Below, piece by piece: positions 63,801 through 64,000 of a DNA stretch of 64,000 nt (its first letter is position 1; every line of letters begins with the position of its first letter). The stretch comes from Arthrobacter sp. OVS8 (GTDB taxonomy: Bacteria > Actinomycetota > Actinomycetes > Actinomycetales > Micrococcaceae). The stretch is taken from contig CP116670.1 in assembly GCA_028370155.1 (NCBI GenBank), forward strand, positions 248,001 to 312,000. The letters run 5' to 3'. The notes beneath the pieces were generated by a model that worked only from the letters and a program-made list of their open reading frames with translations, had not been told where the DNA came from and searched no databases. The position numbers and the translations under genes are program-made.

Positions 63801-64000
63801 CTAGGAGTCGCCGCCCGCGTTGCCGGTGGTGCCGGCATTGACGTTGTGCAGGCGGTACTTCTCGATTGCCTGGGCCGGAGCCTGGGCATCCACCTCTCCG
63901 CGGCGGGCCAGCATCTGCAACGAACGGACAACCACCGAGTGGACGTCGTTCTTGAAGAAGCGGCGGGCCGCGGCACGGGTGTCCGAGAAGCCGAATCCGT
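63801..64000 (-). CDS. aceE: Pyruvate dehydrogenase E1 component, C-terminal fragment at window edge
   Basis: Reverse frame ending in TAG at 63803-63801. The 66 visible residues start GFGFSDTRAAARRFFKNDVH and continue VVVRSLQMLARRGEVDAQ, AQAIEKYRLHNVNAG. This is the conserved C-terminus of homodimeric actinobacterial AceE, which decarboxylates pyruvate to feed acetyl-CoA. The start lies beyond the window. AceE next to the FAS-II regulator and fab genes is a usual arrangement in these organisms and links acetyl-CoA supply to lipid synthesis. Confidence 0.9.
   Translation of the reverse strand, partial: GFGFSDTRAAARRFFKNDVHSVVVRSLQMLARRGEVDAQAPAQAIEKYRLHNVNAGTTGNAGGDS

Overview
The window looks like about 64 kb of chromosome from a high-GC actinobacterium of the Micrococcaceae, most likely Arthrobacter or Pseudarthrobacter. 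The evidence is the GC-rich codon use, the frequent GTG/TTG starts, the actinobacterial gene orders (thiL-DAK2-recG-rsmD, yceD-rpmF-rnc-mutM, smc-ftsY, amt-glnK, rpsP-khpA-rimM-trmD-rplS-lepB-rnhB, DUF2469-yraN-comM-dprA-xerC, fasR-fabD-fabH-acpP-fabF) and lineage-specific proteins (DUF222-HNH, DUF2469, DUF3145, a FasR-like PucR regulator). It is mainly housekeeping sequence with small accessory islands. No phage, IS element, CRISPR array, rRNA or tRNA gene was recognised.

Layout. 1-3.35 kb: dTDP-rhamnose genes (rmlA divergent from rmlB and an rmlC-rmlD fusion). 3.4-8.4 kb: thiL, a DAK2/FakA-like protein, recG, rsmD. 8.5-15 kb: reverse-strand accessory block (Ca2+/H+ antiporter, DUF222-HNH protein, and a tightly coupled operon of SDR, aminotransferase, spermidine-synthase-like protein and P-loop kinase). 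15-18.2 kb: coaD, then yceD-rpmF-rnc-mutM. 18.4-21.5 kb: an unexplained three-gene operon (anchored protein, MFS transporter, membrane-anchored beta-propeller-like protein). 21.6-27.2 kb: an SDR and a very large secreted multidomain protein (DMFA2-like domain, three Ig-like domains, four DUF4082 domains). 27.6-35.6 kb: smc, ftsY, a membrane-anchored GH79-like glycosidase and an MFS exporter. 35.8-41.6 kb: amt-glnK, a G6PDH-like gene, ffh, a hydrolase. 41.6-46.5 kb: thiC under a TPP riboswitch, an amidohydrolase, a two-domain VOC dioxygenase, a repeat-rich spacer and a small unknown gene. 46.7-57.7 kb: ribosome maturation, export and DNA-processing genes. 57.9-64 kb: a DHFR/RibD-like reductase, then the FAS-II cluster with its regulator and the 3' end of aceE.

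Quality warning. About 34 of the 56 genes are interrupted by one or more single-base frameshifts. They include many that should be essential (smc, ftsY, rpmF, rnc, trmD, fabD, fabF, lepB). Every junction I could reconstruct is a one-base loss in a run, nearly always of G or C. I read this as sequencing or assembly error, so such genes are reported as single CDS spans with approximate junctions and are not called pseudogenes.

The best non-coding signals are a matched inverted repeat in front of both fasR and fabD (candidate FasR operator), a GlnR-like box in the amt promoter, a TPP riboswitch, a 19-bp tandem repeat fused to a perfect 23-bp hairpin between ftsY and the glycosidase, two pairs of sequence-matched hairpins each bracketing one gene, and an array of ATGTCC motifs at 45.8-46.0 kb. 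I found no clear-cut new defence or biosynthetic system. The most unusual proteins are the DMFA2/DUF4082 exoprotein and the three-gene membrane operon.
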